A stretch of 64,000 bases of DNA from Clostridia bacterium (lineage in GTDB: Bacteria > Bacillota > Clostridia > Peptostreptococcales > Acidaminobacteraceae): assembly GCA_016937975.1 (NCBI GenBank), contig JAFGVN010000073.1, positions 1-64,000 of the forward strand. Direction: 5' to 3'. The position numbers were made by a program, and so were the translations under genes. Below, piece after piece: positions 1-8,433 of the stretch (position 1 is its first letter; every line of letters starts with the position of its first letter). The notes under the pieces are model-generated. The model did no database searches. It was not told the DNA's origin and saw nothing but the letters and a program-made list of their open reading frames with translations.

Positions 1-81
1 ACGGTGACATCAGATATCTCTACGAAACAAGAGAATTCAGGTATCTACGTATTGCGTAAGCAAGAAGTAGTAAATGGCTAG
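1..81 (+). CDS. C-terminal fragment of a protein cut by the window edge
   Basis: Open frame 1 ending ...YVLRKQEVVNG* at 79-81; no start in window. Confidence 0.45.
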   Translation, partial: TVTSDISTKQENSGIYVLRKQEVVNG

Positions 82-216
82 GACCAGTCCACACCGAGTG
101 TGTTGCTTATAAATTCTGAAAACATTCACTTCCTTTGAGGTATGTTTCAGTTGAAATAAGAAACCCCCACTTCAAGTCGAATTGATAGGCTAAGCGGGGG
201 AGGTTCATTTGCATCA

Positions 217-351
217 ATTGGATTTTATATTGCAAGTTTTTTCGAAATCGTGAATAAAGAAAATATTTTTGCCTTGTCGTTCTTTGCAATGGGATATGTA
301 TTTTTAGTTTTATATTTAAAAAAAGATGAAAAATCAAAAAAGGATGAATGA
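217..351 (+). CDS. Possible small membrane protein or gene remnant (IGFYIASFFEIVNKENIFALSFFAMGYVFLVLYLKKDEKSKKDE)
   Basis: Hydrophobic open frame with charged Lys/Asp/Glu tail, stop at 349-351, RBS-like GGGGGAGG at 196-203, but only a non-canonical ATT as possible start. Confidence 0.3.
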   Translation: MGFYIASFFEIVNKENIFALSFFAMGYVFLVLYLKKDEKSKKDE

Positions 352-447
352 TTCGATTGCTTTCAATCTTTACTTTTTCTTTGACAACTGTTAAACAATC
401 CTTTCTAAGTATAGTTACTTCAAGTATAATATTTGAAAGGGGGATTT

Positions 448-954
448 ATGAAGAAAATCATTTTATTAATAATGGTCTTACTTTTGGTAGGATGTGAAAA
501 ACCAATCGAGGGGATGGTCTATTTGAAAGATGATCATACAGTTTCTTACACCGACAACATTCAGAATATTCTTTCAGATTTACCGGGGAATTTACACGTT
601 GATACAATTAAAGAAGAAGCCAATCGCTATAGCATCAATTATACAGTGCCATTGTCTAGAGAGATGGAAGAAATGAGTGCTTACTGGGAAAATGATGATG
701 CTTTTAAATCTATTTTTCTATACAACAGTCAAGTGCTCTTTCAATCTAATCCTGAGCTGGAAAATGTCATGTTCTTTCTTGAGACAAAGCATAATACTTA
801 TTATGTGACAATGATTAGAAAAGATGTAGAAGAAGCTTTGAACTATGAAAGCAACTTAAAGGATTTGACAAAGGTATGCTTAAAAAGTGATAATGTTGAC
901 CAATATTACAGTAAGCATTCAGTTCTAATCTTTGAAAGAGAGGAAGGTTGCTGA
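448..954 (+). CDS. Lipoprotein of unknown function
   Basis: MKKIILLIMVLLLVGCEKP lipobox; RBS AAAGGGGG; ATG at 448 preferred over upstream TTG. Confidence 0.7.
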   Translation: MKKIILLIMVLLLVGCEKPIEGMVYLKDDHTVSYTDNIQNILSDLPGNLHVDTIKEEANRYSINYTVPLSREMEEMSAYWENDDAFKSIFLYNSQVLFQSNPELENVMFFLETKHNTYYVTMIRKDVEEALNYESNLKDLTKVCLKSDNVDQYYSKHSVLIFEREEGC

Positions 955-983
955 GATTTATAAAAAACTGCAGGTTGCAGATG

Positions 984-1009
984 AACGTAGGAGATTCCTA
1001 CGTTTTTTT
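984..1009 (+). terminator. Rho-independent terminator
   Basis: AACGTAGGA-GAT-TCCTACGTT followed by T tract. Confidence 0.8.
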
Positions 1010-1098
1010 GAAAATACAAAACAGAAAAGTCTTTTCAGAGTATATTCAAATAAGTGGGGGTATATAAGGGATATAGAGTTTTCCAAAGGAGTTTTTTT

Positions 1099-1869
1099 AT
1101 GAAAAAATTACTTTTGATATTCATGATATTCCTGGTAGGCTGTACCAAGGAAATAACAGACACGCGAGTAATCGTTGATACTGAAACCTTTGAAGGTCAA
1201 AAAGTCAACGAAAGAATAATGGTGCCAATAGAAGCTGTTGAAGCCTTAGATGTTGATATTTTACGCAATGGCAATACCGTTTATTTGACCAATGAAAATA
1301 TTCAGACAGAGGTTTCCAACAATCGACCTTATGTATGGTATATCGATCAAGGGGACACAGGAAAATACGCAGGTGACAATTGTGGTCCATCGTCAACTGT
1401 AATGGCTGCACTTTGGCAGAATCATAATTTTGATGAGACACCAGTGGATGCAAGGAGCGAGTTTCGTTCAGCAGGTGGTTGGTGGTACACAGAAGATATA
1501 GAAGATTACTTTGACCGTTATAAAATACGCTATGACATAGATGATTTTGATGATGCCTATGAGTGGATAGCAGAGTTAAGTTCTGGTAATATCCTCTTAC
1601 TATGCTTAGATACAACCTATTTATCCTTTCAAGATAATCCAGATGATTATGTGGGTAGATTTTACAGTTATACTGGGGGACATTTTCTAATTCTAAAAGG
1701 CTATAAATATATTATGAATGAACTGTATTTTGAAGTCTATGATTCCAACAATTGGGGAAGTGTTTACTCAGATGGTTCACCGAAAGGGAAAGACAGATTA
1801 TATCCAGCAGATGAACTGATGAATGCTGTGGATAGCTGGTGGTCAAATTATTTTATAATCTATGAATAA
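1099..1869 (+). CDS. Lipoprotein with C39-like (papain-fold) peptidase domain
   Basis: Lipobox FLVGC; NCGPSS Cys motif, GGHFLILKGY His motif, YDSNNWG; RBS then ATG at 1099. Confidence 0.7.
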   Translation: MKKLLLIFMIFLVGCTKEITDTRVIVDTETFEGQKVNERIMVPIEAVEALDVDILRNGNTVYLTNENIQTEVSNNRPYVWYIDQGDTGKYAGDNCGPSSTVMAALWQNHNFDETPVDARSEFRSAGGWWYTEDIEDYFDRYKIRYDIDDFDDAYEWIAELSSGNILLLCLDTTYLSFQDNPDDYVGRFYSYTGGHFLILKGYKYIMNELYFEVYDSNNWGSVYSDGSPKGKDRLYPADELMNAVDSWWSNYFIIYE

Positions 1870-1952
1870 ATTAAATAAATTTGTTGTAAGATAGAAGAAA
1901 CGGAGACGTTTCTTTTTCTGTGTAAAGGGGTACACACTATATACCGATTAGT

Positions 1953-1967
1953 TTACACACTGTGTAA
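1953..1967. promoter_or_regulatory. Candidate upstream activator site for the LevR-type regulator
   Basis: TTACACACTGTGTAA palindrome about 90 bp upstream of a sigma-54 promoter; near-identical site at 6313-6327. Confidence 0.6.
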
Positions 1968-2057
1968 CAGGATGTAATAATGTTCACAATGTTAAATAAA
2001 TGAGATATTTCAAGGCTTCTCGATTTACTTATGTGTCCTTGGACGACAATAAAAAAG

Positions 2058-2074
2058 TTGGCACGGCTTTTGCT
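2058..2074 (+). promoter_or_regulatory. Sigma-54 (-24/-12) promoter
   Basis: TTGGCACGGCTTTTGCT, close match to TGGCACG-N4-TTGCW, upstream of EIIC. Confidence 0.85.
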
Positions 2075-2140
2075 CATATAATAATTGCTCAGTAAAATGA
2101 GCTCAACTGCTATGCAATTATCGTATTAGGGAGGTTTAAA

Positions 2141-3481
2141 ATGAAAGGTTTATTAAATTGGTTTGAAGAGCACTTCATTCCTGTAGCTGCCAAAATAGGT
2201 TCACAAAGACATTTGGTTGCTATCCGTGATGGTTTTATCGCAATTATGCCGTTAATTATTGCAGGTTCAGTGGCTGTTATGATTAACAACTTAAGTTTAC
2301 CAGGCTATGATCACAACGCATTGATGTCAAAAATATTTGGTGATGGCTGGAGAGCATTAGGCGGAAACGTTTGGTGGGGAACTCTAGCCATGATGGCATT
2401 GCTTGTATCTTTCACAATTGCTTACAACTTGGCAAAATCTTATGATGTTAATCCATTAACTGCAGGTGTATTATCTGTTTCGAGTTTCATGGTATTAATT
2501 CCTCAAATGTTTGTATCAGCATCCGTTCCAGAGGCATTAGATGGCATTGCTGTACCAGCAGAATTAGTTGGTAAGACCATAGGGACTTGGGGTAACATTA
2601 ACTGGTCCTTCTTATCTTACTCGAGTTTATTCGGTGCAATTGCTGTTGCTTTAATCGTTACTGAGATTTATGTAAAGTTAGTTAAATCAAAGAAATTTGA
2701 AATTAAGTTACCAGAAAACGTTCCACCAGCAGTATCAAAAACTTTTGCAACATTAGTCCCTGTAATGATTACTATTTTCATCGTAGGATTCGCACAAGTT
2801 TGGATTGATAAAACTGGTACATCAGTATCGAAATTCTTACTAGACGTTGTGCAAAAGCCAGTTTCAGAAGTTGGTAACACATTAGGTGGCGCAATTGCTG
2901 TTGCATTCTCTAACCATATTTTCTGGTTCTTTGGTTTACATGGTTCTAACATTTTAGATCCTGTAATGCAATCTGTATTTATGCCTTTGGCTACTGCTAA
3001 CGCTGACTTACTAGCTCAAGGTAAAGAAATGACTTACATCGTAACGAAATCATTCTTTGATGGTTTTGTTTACATGGGTGGTTCAGGTACAACTGTTGGT
3101 TTATTAGCTGCGATCTTCGTATTTGGTAAAGACAAAGCACAACGTTCTATTGCTAAAATTGCTGCACCAACTTCATTGTTTAACATTAACGAACCTGTAG
3201 TATTTGGTTTACCAATTGTTTTAAATCCATTGTTCTTCTTACCTTTCGTATTTGGTCCAGTGATCTTAACAATTATTTCTTATACTGCAACAGCTGTTGG
3301 TTTAGTACCAATGACATCTGTAATCGTTCCTTGGACAACACCACCAGTAATTGGTGCATTCTTAGCAACTAATGGTAGTGTTGCAGCAGCAGCTCTTGCA
3401 CTTTTCAACTTGGCATTAACTGTTGTTATGTATTTACCATTCGTAATTTTATCAAACAGAAAATTAGAGAAGTCTTTATAA
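2141..3481 (+). CDS. PTS EIIC, lactose/cellobiose (CelB-like) family
   Basis: Polytopic protein; FGLHGSNILDPVMQSVF, NINEPVVFGLPIVLNP typical of the family. Confidence 0.88.
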   Translation: MKGLLNWFEEHFIPVAAKIGSQRHLVAIRDGFIAIMPLIIAGSVAVMINNLSLPGYDHNALMSKIFGDGWRALGGNVWWGTLAMMALLVSFTIAYNLAKSYDVNPLTAGVLSVSSFMVLIPQMFVSASVPEALDGIAVPAELVGKTIGTWGNINWSFLSYSSLFGAIAVALIVTEIYVKLVKSKKFEIKLPENVPPAVSKTFATLVPVMITIFIVGFAQVWIDKTGTSVSKFLLDVVQKPVSEVGNTLGGAIAVAFSNHIFWFFGLHGSNILDPVMQSVFMPLATANADLLAQGKEMTYIVTKSFFDGFVYMGGSGTTVGLLAAIFVFGKDKAQRSIAKIAAPTSLFNINEPVVFGLPIVLNPLFFLPFVFGPVILTIISYTATAVGLVPMTSVIVPWTTPPVIGAFLATNGSVAAAALALFNLALTVVMYLPFVILSNRKLEKSL

Positions 3482-3525
3482 TCCTTGCAGATTTAATCTG
3501 TAAGAGGGTGAATAATCAAATAAAA

Positions 3526-3548
3526 AAGGATGCATTTTATGCATCCTT
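3526..3548 (+). terminator. Hairpin after EIIC gene
   Basis: AAGGATGCAT-TTT-ATGCATCCTT inverted repeat; weak T tract. Confidence 0.5.
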
Positions 3549-3600
3549 AACCACTTTATATACCTATAAGATATAATAAAAGTATAAGAAGGAGGTAACG

Positions 3601-6309
3601 ATGAAAAAAATTGATCAAATTTATCAGGCATTGGAAAACTTACAGAAATCTAATCAAGAAGGTGTATCTGCCCAGGACATTAGTCTTGAAGTGGATACAG
3701 ATCGTTCCAATGTGAGCCGTTACCTCAATATTTTAGTCGATGAAGGTCGAGTGGAAAAGTTTGATGGCCGCCCTGTAAAATTTAAAGCAAGATACGAGAA
3801 AAAAATTGATGTTAGAGGTGTAGATGTCACCTTCGCCAATAGTTTTGAAAGGATTATCGGTGCAAATTTATCCTTGCAGATTCCCATACAGCAAGCCAAG
3901 GCAGCTATTTTCTATCCGCCGAGAGGATTACACACTTTACTTTTAGGTGAAACAGGTGTTGGAAAATCCATGTTTGCTGAGCACATGTACTTCTTTGCAA
4001 AGGAAGTTAAAATGATTAAAAAAGATGCTCCATTTATTCATTTTAATTGCGCTGATTATGCCTCAAATCCTCAACTTTTGGTGGCCCAAATTTTTGGTGT
4101 AAAAAAAGGTGCCTTTACTGGCGCTGAGAAAGATCGCGATGGCTTGTTGTTAAAGGCTCATGAAGGTATTTTATTTTTAGATGAAGTACATCGTTTATCG
4201 CCGGAAGGTCAGGAGATGCTGTTTACCTTTATAGACAAAGGTGTTTTTAGACCTTTAGGTGAAACGGAAAAAGTGATCCATGCAGACGTTCAGATTATTG
4301 CAGCAACCACTGAAGATCCCAACTCTTATTTGTTAAAAACATTTACACGACGAATTCCTATGAGTATCTTGTTACCAGCATTGAGTGAGCGGTTATTGGA
4401 TGAACGTTATCAACTCATTCAAGTTTTTATAAACGAAGAATCAAAAAGGGTGAACAAAAGCATTTATATCAATAAGAATTCTCTGATCTCATTTTTATTA
4501 TTTGAATGCATCAACAATATCGGTCAATTGAAAAGTGATATTCAGTTGGCATGTGCCAAAGCCTTCTTGAATTACAAATCTCAAGAAGAAAGTTATATTT
4601 TAATTACTCAAATGGATTTGCCTCATCATGTCAAAAGAGGCATGTTAAAAATAAAAGAAAATAGAGATGAAATAGATAAGCTTCTTAAACACAAAGGTGA
4701 TATTTTAAGATTTTATTATGATGAACATCAACAAATAGCTGTAGATGATGAGATGTTCCATGAAGAAGGCACTTACTTCTACAATATGATAGAAGAAAAA
4801 GTAAAATCACTAAAAGATACCGGTATGGATGATGAAGAAATCAATCAACTTTTAAATGTAGACATTGATACTTACTTCAAACAGTATCTAGGGAATTTAC
4901 CTAGAAAGTTTAAGGCTGATGATTTAAAAGGTATTGTGGATGAGAAGGTGATGGATACCGCCTTAAAAATGATGGACTATGCATCAAAGCAACTGAATAG
5001 AACCTATGATGAAAAAATATTTTTTGGGTTGGCTCTTCATCTGCATTCAAGTATTGAAAGAATAAAAGATGGAAAAAGAATTTATCATCCTAAATTAAAT
5101 TTTATCAGAGTACAATATGAAAAAGAATTTATCGTGGCAATGGAAGTTGCTAAATTAGTAGATAAAACCTTTGAATTACAAGTCCCATTAGATGAAATTG
5201 GCTATTTGACTATGTTCTTTGCAACAGAAGGCATACAGCTGGATCCTATGGAAGAAAATGGCGTTTTTGTCATTGTTGTCGCCCATGGCAATGCGACTGC
5301 AACCAGTATGGTGCAGGTTGCCAAATCCTTAGTGGATGCAGAGCGTGTTATTGGTTTGGATATGTCTTTGAGTATGAAGGCAGAAGCCATGTATGAAATC
5401 GTCAAGTCAGAAATTCTGAAATTAAAATCCTATGATGGTATTTTATTGCTTGTGGACATGGGTTCACTAGGGAATTTCGGTGACATGATTTACGAAGAAA
5501 CAGGTATCGTGATTAAAACCATTGACATGGTCAGTACACCAATTGTACTAGAAGCTTGTAGAAAAGCAGAACTTGGTAGAGATATTACTGAGATTTATAA
5601 TGCATGTCGCGAGATGCAATTAAGAAACAGAAATAAAAGAAAACACAAACATATTAGAGATAATTTAATTCTCACGGCATGTTTCACTGGAGAAGGCGCT
5701 TCAGAAAAATTAAAAGCGATTATAGAAGAACGTATAGATAACTTGGATCATATTCGCATTGAATCCATTAATATCTTAAACAGAAAAGAATATTTGAAGA
5801 AAATTGAGGATTTTAGAAAAGATTATCACCTGTTGGCCATTGTTGGTACCATAGATATTGATATTACAGGTATACCATTTATTTCAGCGGTGGATCTCTT
5901 TTCAGGTAACGGCATAAAAAAACTCGAGAGCATTATAGAGGAAGAAGACAACTATCTTAAAATTATTCAGTCCTTGAAAGAACATATTACCGTAACGAAT
6001 GTTGAAAAATTAATGGGTAATTTGCGAACTTTCATTGGAGAAGTTGAACTGGAGCTTTCTTTAAGTGTGCCTTCAGAAGTGAAGACCGGTATAATTCTTC
6101 ATATGTCTTTTCTTGTTGAGAAATTGATTAAGGAATTGCCGGAAACCGAGTTTAAGGAATTGGATGCTTTCAAAAGTAAATACAGTCGAGAATTTTTCCA
6201 AATTAAAAGCTGTTTAAATACCATAGAAGACTATTATCAATTACACATAGGTGACGATGAAGTAGCTTATTTGTGTAAGATGTTTGTTGAAAATCGAGAT
6301 AGTGTGTAG
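3601..6309 (+). CDS. Sigma-54-dependent LevR-type PRD transcriptional activator
   Basis: N-terminal wHTH, AAA+ Walker A GETGVGKS, GAFTGA, EIIA-Man-like AHGNATATSM, PRD-like C-terminal segments. Confidence 0.9.
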   Translation: MKKIDQIYQALENLQKSNQEGVSAQDISLEVDTDRSNVSRYLNILVDEGRVEKFDGRPVKFKARYEKKIDVRGVDVTFANSFERIIGANLSLQIPIQQAKAAIFYPPRGLHTLLLGETGVGKSMFAEHMYFFAKEVKMIKKDAPFIHFNCADYASNPQLLVAQIFGVKKGAFTGAEKDRDGLLLKAHEGILFLDEVHRLSPEGQEMLFTFIDKGVFRPLGETEKVIHADVQIIAATTEDPNSYLLKTFTRRIPMSILLPALSERLLDERYQLIQVFINEESKRVNKSIYINKNSLISFLLFECINNIGQLKSDIQLACAKAFLNYKSQEESYILITQMDLPHHVKRGMLKIKENRDEIDKLLKHKGDILRFYYDEHQQIAVDDEMFHEEGTYFYNMIEEKVKSLKDTGMDDEEINQLLNVDIDTYFKQYLGNLPRKFKADDLKGIVDEKVMDTALKMMDYASKQLNRTYDEKIFFGLALHLHSSIERIKDGKRIYHPKLNFIRVQYEKEFIVAMEVAKLVDKTFELQVPLDEIGYLTMFFATEGIQLDPMEENGVFVIVVAHGNATATSMVQVAKSLVDAERVIGLDMSLSMKAEAMYEIVKSEILKLKSYDGILLLVDMGSLGNFGDMIYEETGIVIKTIDMVSTPIVLEACRKAELGRDITEIYNACREMQLRNRNKRKHKHIRDNLILTACFTGEGASEKLKAIIEERIDNLDHIRIESINILNRKEYLKKIEDFRKDYHLLAIVGTIDIDITGIPFISAVDLFSGNGIKKLESIIEEEDNYLKIIQSLKEHITVTNVEKLMGNLRTFIGEVELELSLSVPSEVKTGIILHMSFLVEKLIKELPETEFKELDAFKSKYSREFFQIKSCLNTIEDYYQLHIGDDEVAYLCKMFVENRDSV

Positions 6310-6312
6310 AAA

Positions 6313-6327
6313 TCACACAGTGTGTAA
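6313..6327. promoter_or_regulatory. Second candidate upstream activator site
   Basis: TCACACAGTGTGTAA, reverse complement matches 1953-1967 with one difference; about 75 bp upstream of a second sigma-54 promoter. Confidence 0.6.
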
Positions 6328-6395
6328 AGTGTGAAATCTTTAATGTGCAAAAGCTGTATGTGTTGCAATAACTGAACTTGAACTGTGTAAAAAAG

Positions 6396-6412
6396 TTGGC
6401 ACGATTCATGCT
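6396..6412 (+). promoter_or_regulatory. Sigma-54 (-24/-12) promoter
   Basis: TTGGCACGATTCATGCT upstream of the HPr gene. Confidence 0.8.
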
Positions 6413-6439
6413 TTATATATTTGCGAGGAGGACGTTAAC

Positions 6440-6706
6440 ATGAAAAAGGCAATTGTAACTATAGAAAATCAATCGGGTCTTCACGCAAGACCAGCAAGCT
6501 CTTTTGTGGCTGTAGCACAAAAATTTGAATCAGAAATTCAATTGGCAAAGGATGGCAATGCCATTAATGCCAAGAGTATTATTGGCATATTGGGACTGGG
6601 TGTTTCTCTAGGTGATCAAGTTGAAATCATTGCTGAAGGTAATGATGAAGTTGAAGCCGTAGAAGCGTTGGTTCATTTAGTAAATGAAGAATTGAAACAT
6701 CAATAG
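6440..6706 (+). CDS. HPr family phosphocarrier protein
   Basis: GLHARPASSF (His15) and KSIIGILGLG (Ser46 region). Confidence 0.93.
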   Translation: MKKAIVTIENQSGLHARPASSFVAVAQKFESEIQLAKDGNAINAKSIIGILGLGVSLGDQVEIIAEGNDEVEAVEALVHLVNEELKHQ

Positions 6707-6715
6707 GAGGATGTT

Positions 6716-7021
6716 ATGAAGGATATTATGTTAGTTTGTTCGGCAGGTATGTCAACGAGTTTACTTGTGGTTAAAATGCAAGAAGCTGCTGCTGCTAGAA
6801 ATTTAAGTGTCAATATTTTTGCTGTTTCTGAAGGCGAAGCTATTAACCATTATGATAAAATTTCAGTTTTACTTTTAGGTCCTCAAGTGAGATACCTTAA
6901 AAAGAAAATTGAAAAGCAATTAGAACCAAAAGGTGTACCAGTAGAAGTTATCAACAGTTTGCATTATGGTACTTTAAATGGCGCAGCTGTTTTAGACGCT
7001 GCTTTGGAATTAGCAAAGTAA
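6716..7021 (+). CDS. PTS EIIB, lactose/cellobiose family
   Basis: MLVCSAGMSTSLLV phospho-Cys motif. Confidence 0.9.
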   Translation: MKDIMLVCSAGMSTSLLVVKMQEAAAARNLSVNIFAVSEGEAINHYDKISVLLLGPQVRYLKKKIEKQLEPKGVPVEVINSLHYGTLNGAAVLDAALELAK

Positions 7022-7032
7022 GGGGATACACA

Positions 7033-7335
7033 ATGAGTGAAATGATCATATTTGGTTTAATAACATCAAGTGGTAATGCAAAAAGTTTCGCAATGGAGGC
7101 CATCCAACATGCTAAAGATGGAGATTTCCAAGCTGCTAGAGATGCAATATCATCAGCTGAGCAATCGTTAAATGAAGCTCATAAAACTCAAACTTCATTA
7201 ATTCAACAAGAAGCTAGAGGTGAGGGTGTGGAGGTTTCAATTCTTTTGATCCATGCACAAGATCATTTAATGAATGCAATTCTATTAAAAGATTTAGCTA
7301 CTGAATTTGTAGATCTATATGAGAAAATAGGTTAG
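7033..7335 (+). CDS. PTS EIIA, lactose/cellobiose family
   Basis: SGNAKSFAMEAIQHAKDGDF and LLIHAQDHLMNAILLKDLA. Confidence 0.9.
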   Translation: MSEMIIFGLITSSGNAKSFAMEAIQHAKDGDFQAARDAISSAEQSLNEAHKTQTSLIQQEARGEGVEVSILLIHAQDHLMNAILLKDLATEFVDLYEKIG

Positions 7336-7337
7336 TC

Positions 7338-8432
7338 ATGAGAAGATTAGGAATTTCAATTTATCCTGATCGTGCACCCCTTCAAGAACATCTCAATTAT
7401 ATTCATTTAGCAGGTGCATACGGTTTTAAAAGAATTTTTACTTGTTTGATTTCAATGGGTGAAAATCAAGAAGCCTTTATGATGGATTTTAAAAAAATAG
7501 TTGAAACAGCTAATGCTTATGAGATGGAAGTCATCGCAGATGTGGATCCAGAAGTCTTTAAAGCATTAGGTGTACATTATAGTGATTTAAGTTATTTTAA
7601 AGAACTTGGACTTTCAGGAATCAGATTAGACTTAGGATTCTCAGGCAATGAAGAAAGTGTTATGACTTGTAATCCATACAATTTGAAAATAGAAATTAAT
7701 ATGTCAAATGGAACGAGATATCTTGAAACCATTTTGTCTTATCAACCAATTTCTTCGAATTTATATGGTTGTCATAATTTCTATCCTCATCGTTATACGG
7801 GCTTGTCTCAAAGTCATTTTATGGCCTGTTCCAAGCAATTTAAGGAGCATAATATCAAGACTGCTGCTTTTATTTCTTCAAAAACAGCTGAATTTGGACC
7901 TTGGCCAGTAAGTGATGGACTTTGTACTTTAGAGCATCATCGTGATATGAGCCTTGTCACACAAGCTAAGGAATTGTTTAATACAGGTCTAATTGATGAC
8001 GTCATTATAGCCAATTGCTTTGCCAGTGAAGAGGAATTAAAAGCTTTGAGTGAAATGGATAAAGAGGTTTTAACTTTAGACGTTGAACTTCTTGAGAATT
8101 TACCTCAAGTAGAAAAAGATATTGTTTTAAAAGAATTTCATTTTAATCGTGGAGATGTGAGTGCGTATATGATTCGTTCTACACAATCGAGGGTGAAATA
8201 CAAAGGACATCAATTTGACCCGATAAATACACAACCGATTAAAAAAGGTGATATTTTAATAGATTCATCTCTATATACAAGGTATGCAGGAGAGTTGCAG
8301 ATTGCCTTACAAGATATGGAGAATACAGGCAAAACCAGTGTCGTTGGTAGAGTTCTTGATGATGAGCTGCCATTATTGGATTCTATTTTGCCATGGCAGA
8401 AATTTAAGTTCAGTGAAAGAAAAAGAGGTTAG
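7338..8432 (+). CDS. MupG-like (DUF871) TIM-barrel protein, candidate 6-phospho-muramidase
   Basis: MRRLGISIYPDRAPLQEHLNYIHLAGAYGFKRIFTCLIS matches DUF871 N-terminus; within PTS operon. Confidence 0.78.
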   Translation: MRRLGISIYPDRAPLQEHLNYIHLAGAYGFKRIFTCLISMGENQEAFMMDFKKIVETANAYEMEVIADVDPEVFKALGVHYSDLSYFKELGLSGIRLDLGFSGNEESVMTCNPYNLKIEINMSNGTRYLETILSYQPISSNLYGCHNFYPHRYTGLSQSHFMACSKQFKEHNIKTAAFISSKTAEFGPWPVSDGLCTLEHHRDMSLVTQAKELFNTGLIDDVIIANCFASEEELKALSEMDKEVLTLDVELLENLPQVEKDIVLKEFHFNRGDVSAYMIRSTQSRVKYKGHQFDPINTQPIKKGDILIDSSLYTRYAGELQIALQDMENTGKTSVVGRVLDDELPLLDSILPWQKFKFSERKRG

Positions 8433-8433
8433 T

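Noticed and set aside
107-337. 76-aa minus-strand ORF
   Set aside because: No RBS or recognisable domain; overlaps a more coherent plus-strand hydrophobic frame
1205-1615. 136-aa minus-strand ORF
   Set aside because: Fully antisense to the C39-like lipoprotein with strong RBS and domain motifs; composition rich in His/Leu is typical of spurious antisense frames
8284-8433. Upstream extension of the Enzyme I ORF
   Set aside because: Overlaps the MupG-like gene in another frame; the conserved start MKGIGASPG at 8434 has an RBS
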